Of a stretch of DNA of 64,000 nucleotides, positions 60,265-64,000 are shown piece after piece. This stretch comes from Argopecten irradians (lineage: Eukaryota; Mollusca; Bivalvia; Pectinida; Pectinidae): the NCBI RefSeq assembly GCF_041381155.1, contig NC_091136.1, positions 52,318,284 to 52,382,283 on the forward strand, in the 5' to 3' direction. A model generated the notes under the pieces. That model searched no databases. It saw only the letters and a list, made by a program, of their open reading frames with translations, and was not told where the DNA came from. A program made the translations under genes and the position numbers. Within the stretch, counting starts at the first letter, position 1, and the number at the start of each line of letters is the position of its first letter.

Positions 60265-61557
60265 TTTTTGTTTTTAGGAGTGAGGTGAGTGAGAGCGCCA
60301 CTGTGTGGGGACATGATTTATATTAGGACTGACCCCAAGGTCCCAACCTTGGCAGCCCTCAAATGTTACCATGTCTGGGGAATAAAATGTTTGTGTGAAA
60401 AAAAAATATCTTATAACTTTCATGTTAAAACGAACAGAATAATTAATACATTATTTATTAAAACAGAACAATCCTATCTAGAAAACATGTGTTGAAACTT
60501 CTAAAATGTAACAGAATTCCAGAACCATGTACTTCGGAGGAGAAAGTTGCCCGCCCCATTGACGACACCAGCCATGCTTTCAAGGTCAAGTCAGCGTCAA
60601 GTCACATGAGAATACGTTAACAATTACGGAAAGTGGATGAAGGTATTTCTCACAAAGATGCTGATGTCTAATAAAGAAAACGTTTTTCACTCTGATCCAT
60701 CAAAGTTACTTCCCTCAATATGACTTCATCAAATCTCTCCAATAACTAAGAAATACGATCCTAAATCGACATTTATTTACTGTATGCTAGGAATAATTAA
60801 ATTCATAATGAAATAAACACGATGATGGGCGTTTTGTGATCTTAACGCTTCCATGTCCGATGCATGCAATTAAAGTTACTAGATATTAATAATGTAAATA
60901 CAAATGCTTGTGCAATAACGTGATCTGGATGTCCCTTTTGTTAACATTGATATTTAGTAAAAACGATTTAATTAAAGTAAAAGGATTGGGAGACGATCAT
61001 ATGATTGAGGATTGTCAGCTTGTCGGACATGTTGTTGCAGGCGTTACCCTATTTAACGTACGAATTTATCTTTATAGATAATATAAATAGAAATATACGT
61101 GTAGGTTTAAGACATATACGAACATTATTTATAGGTTATATTTCAAAGTCCAATCAAGCTAAATGTTGTAGTCGCATACTAAATCTCTTGTGAGAAAAGG
61201 CGCGTTTGTAATGTAGTTGTAATTATTGAAGGGTTGCTACACATCAAGGACAATCAATAACTTACGAAGACCGACTCTCTATCTATAATGTCAAGCCAGC
61301 AATTTACTGGTCACATAATACCTAGGCTCGTTATAATGTAGTCTACGTGATTTTCATTTCGTGAAAGTATGTTTTGTACACATTTGCCGACGAATTCAGT
61401 TTCATTCTAACATCGAAGTTAAGTTTATCATTTATACATCGCTTCCTTGACTGGACTTTTGTGGTTGACATCCCTCACACACTCATTCTGTAGGCACCAG
61501 GGAATACCAGCAATCCTTCATGCTTTTGTTGTGAATACTGGCCTTGCTACTTTGAGG
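60263..61557. other. Upstream region of receptor gene D
   Basis: No coding exon is supported. The open frame into gene D reaches back to about 61447 without an ATG; an acceptor-like TTCTGTAG near 61494 could end a 5'UTR intron. Confidence 0.4.
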
Positions 61558-62054
61558 ATGAGAAATGGTTATGATGAACCCCCTCTTGGTTTGGACACTG
61601 GTCAGTTTTACACCATACACGTGGCTGCTCTTTTGTCCATGACAATGAGCTTCGTGTGCGCATCAATTGTCATAGGATATTCCCTAAGAGATCGGAAATC
61701 GAAAAGCTTCTTCGAGAGGACCAAAAGTGAGCGATTTGTTGTTTACATGGGAATTTGTGATGCCACGTTTAATGTGATACACGCCGCTGAACACATCCAG
61801 ATGGTGGTGACAAGGAACCATGTCCACCCTATACAGATATGTCGACTTCATGCTCTGATGTCCATGGAGCTAGGATTCGCACAAGTTTTCCTCGTCTTGT
61901 TCATTGCTGTTAATATATTCACTCTGATGTTTCTACATAAGAATATTTCGTTTGGGAAATATGACTGGAAATTGCTTCTCACTGTTGTTCTGTGTCCTTT
62001 CCTCATTGGCGTCAGTTCTTTACTCGCTAATATTATCGGCCCCAACGGTGCTTA
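61558..62054 (+). CDS. Seven-transmembrane receptor-like protein D, first exon only
   Basis: The exon starts MRNGYDEPPLGLDTGQFYTI and has exactly the length (497 bases) and phase-2 donor (TA|GTAAGT) of gene C's first exon. It encodes TM1 (HVAALLSMTMSFVCASIVIG), TM2 with CDATFNVIHAAEH, QICRLHAL before TM3, TM3, FGKYDWKL and TM4. The second exon with TM5-TM7 should follow beyond 64000; I found no match in 62055-64000. Gene C also has a long intron. The split codon would be Tyr rather than Phe here. If exon 2 proves absent, D would be a partial duplicate. Confidence 0.8.
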
Positions 62055-62101
62055 GTAAGTAAGAAAAGACGTTATTGAATATCATGTTACTGTAAACATC
62101 T

Positions 62102-62224
62102 AAACATTGTAGAGTAAAATACCGTTGTAACGATCCTGTGGAAAAGGCGACTTTCCGAAAGTGTCGTGTTATGTATAAAAAATTAAACATTGCACAGTAA
62201 AACACCATTGTAACGATCATGTGG
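62102..62224 (+). repeat. 82-bp spaced direct repeat
   Basis: TAAACATTGTAGAGTAAAAT, ACCGTTGTAACGATC recurs as TAAACATTGCACAGTAAAAC, ACCATTGTAACGATC 82 bases later. Confidence 0.75.
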
Positions 62225-62295
62225 GGACCGATGAAAGAAATCACTTCACATAGTTTACTATACACGTGTTACATATATCCTATTAGAACCCTAAG

Positions 62296-62798
62296 GATCT
62301 GCTCTGGTGAGGTTTCAGTCTCGTTGAAGTCTCGTTCAGCATTGATCAAAACGTTCTTCTGATTTTCAAAAACGAATTGTCTCAGTTTGCAGCAAGTTGC
62401 CACATTGAAAATATGTAAAAAAAATTGTTTTTAGATTTTTTTCTATACAAATTTGAAATGACTAATTTGGCGGCCATTTTGAAAAGGTATATTTCTTACA
62501 ATTCGTTGAGAGGTGAAATTTTATAATGGTTTTAGAAACTTAACAAACTTGTTTTCTTTTGAACTGCAAATTGTTAGAAAGAAATCAAATATGGTAAAAA
62601 TAAACGAGGTATTTTCATCATTTACAAAAAAAATAGTGGATAGGGCTAACATATACAGCTATTCCGGGCAAATATGATGAGTTAACTGTGTCATGTTATC
62701 AAAACTTTTTATCCTTGGTATGAATTCCTATTTTTAAAAATCTATATTAGAAAAAAAGTTAGTCATCAGAAAATGTTGACTTTTCACCAGAGCAGATC
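62296..62798. mobile_element. TIR element, about 503 bp
   Basis: GATCTGCTCTGGTGA at the left and TCACCAGAGCAGATC at the right are perfect inverted repeats. The interior is non-coding and AT-rich. It lies in the putative intron of receptor gene D. Confidence 0.65.
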
Positions 62799-64000
62799 AT
62801 CAATGGGGAATGAAAATGACTACTTTAAAACCATGGATTCGCTGTTTTACTGTACTGTAATTCCTAATGTGTGTGTTGTGTTCCATAACAACCAAACACT
62901 GGTAACGCCTTTGCGTTAAGGAGGCCAGATACATGCATTACGTATGCTTCACATTGTTTTGCTTTCTTTTATGTTCATTAATGTACATAAAAGTTGGACT
63001 ATCTGGGTCAAGTGAATATAAAAATCACAAAATATTCCGCTCGAGAGAGGCGTTCAGGTAAAAGGCCTGTTAATCACGGAGATTGGCCCTTAACAATGAA
63101 GAACATGGTTCCTTCCGCGTCAAATCCTGAGCCGGATTTTCTCTAACCCATGCTAGGGGTATATCTCTTCCCTCCAGGGGATTAGTGACTATGGTTTTCT
63201 TATCATTCTTAATCACCATTTACATAGTAATAATCATGCTTTCTCTGTGTCAATGTTGGGCTTTCAAAGGGTGTTCATACAGAATTGAACGTTATATGTA
63301 AATGTAAACAGAGGATTAAAGATGATAAGCTATCTTTATGACCAATATCACAAAATCAACACGTAACATAATGTTCTAATATGTTTTTATTATTTTATTT
63401 ATTTTTGTTATTGCTCTTTTTCACACCCATTTCCAATTCATCATATATTTGCGAATTCTCATAGTCATTTGAACGCCTATAGTACGATGCGATGTAATGT
63501 AATCAAACTGTGTATATAATACACTTCCGCTTTCTACAATCCTCGATGCTGCAGAGATTACTGTCACACACGCTCTCTTATCCGGGATTATCGAGTGTAA
63601 ATCTGCATAATTCTTTCAAACTCATTGAATGGGGAAAATTCATGAAAAGCTTCTGTTTTCATAACAAATGATATTTTAAATTATCATAGTTGCAAGAAAA
63701 CAGACGTTGACGGAACTGATCTTCATTAATGAAATCCAGTTTATTAAAAATCAAAAATAAAATACAATGTTATATAATAACAAACTACGTCTGATTTTCT
63801 GTAGAACTAGGCCGTCATAATGTTACGGTTTTTCACGTTGAATCCGTTGAGCCCCTTTTCCATCTATATAGCAAACAAGGCGCAGGGCTTTCACTTGGAT
63901 AATATAATATATGAACAAAAATAAGTGATTTTATCTTATCCAACAATTTTGTACTTTTTTTGTAATGTAATCAATAAAAAGTGTACGATAGATTGCAATT
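62799..64000. other. No gene recognised
   Basis: Probably intron or 3' flank of receptor gene D. No TM5-TM7 exon was found on the plus strand. Confidence 0.45.

Noticed and set aside
1-64000. CRISPR arrays, bacterial operons or rRNA genes
   Set aside because: The tandem arrays lack spacers, the genes have spliceosomal introns and nothing resembles rRNA.

Overview
The window looks like nuclear DNA of a bivalve mollusc, most likely a scallop or close relative. It is AT-rich, its genes are split by GT/AG introns, the STYX and CRY-DASH proteins are animal-like, and it is crowded with short non-autonomous transposons and minisatellites of the kind common in bivalve genomes. The species call is inference.

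Layout. Positions 1-774 hold the 5' end of a minus-strand DnaJ (J-domain) gene that runs off the left edge. From 1 kb to 8.2 kb there is no gene that I can support, but there are many transposon copies: two fold-back elements, a complete hAT-like element (2996-4191, 8-bp target duplication) carrying a nested TTAA-flanked MITE, a double-hairpin repeat (6366-6730), and two abutting TIR elements (7140-8137). Positions 8407-16468 hold the pseudophosphatase gene STYX on the plus strand, with nine exons visible. Its introns carry a 52-bp exon-derived array and two large interspersed repeats. Positions 18600-20865 are a 146-bp minisatellite inside an interspersed element.

Positions 24045-30555 carry a minus-strand CRY-DASH photolyase/cryptochrome gene. 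The antenna-domain exons and the C-terminal exon are present and in frame, but the exons for most of the FAD-binding domain are absent and an interspersed repeat lies in their place. Two more minisatellites sit in its introns. A ~365-bp exon plus 3'UTR-like segment occurs at 22745-23106, and again in opposite orientation inside a TIR element at 33009-33853.

Positions 31.1-35.3 kb are repeats (tRNA-like tandem units, nested fold-backs, a SINE-like copy). Positions 35935-40516 hold a two-exon gene for an acidic/Ser-Pro-rich orphan protein. Positions 43-62 kb are a tandem array of four plus-strand seven-transmembrane receptor genes (two subfamilies, A/B and C/D), each with one intron at the same place and phase. 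The second exon of the last gene lies beyond the window.

The observation I would follow first concerns the arrays. Two unrelated genes here (STYX and CRY-DASH) each have a minisatellite whose unit is the 3' end of a coding exon plus its 5' splice site, so each intron begins with a row of decoy donor sites. The second is the CRY-DASH gene that appears to have lost its catalytic core.
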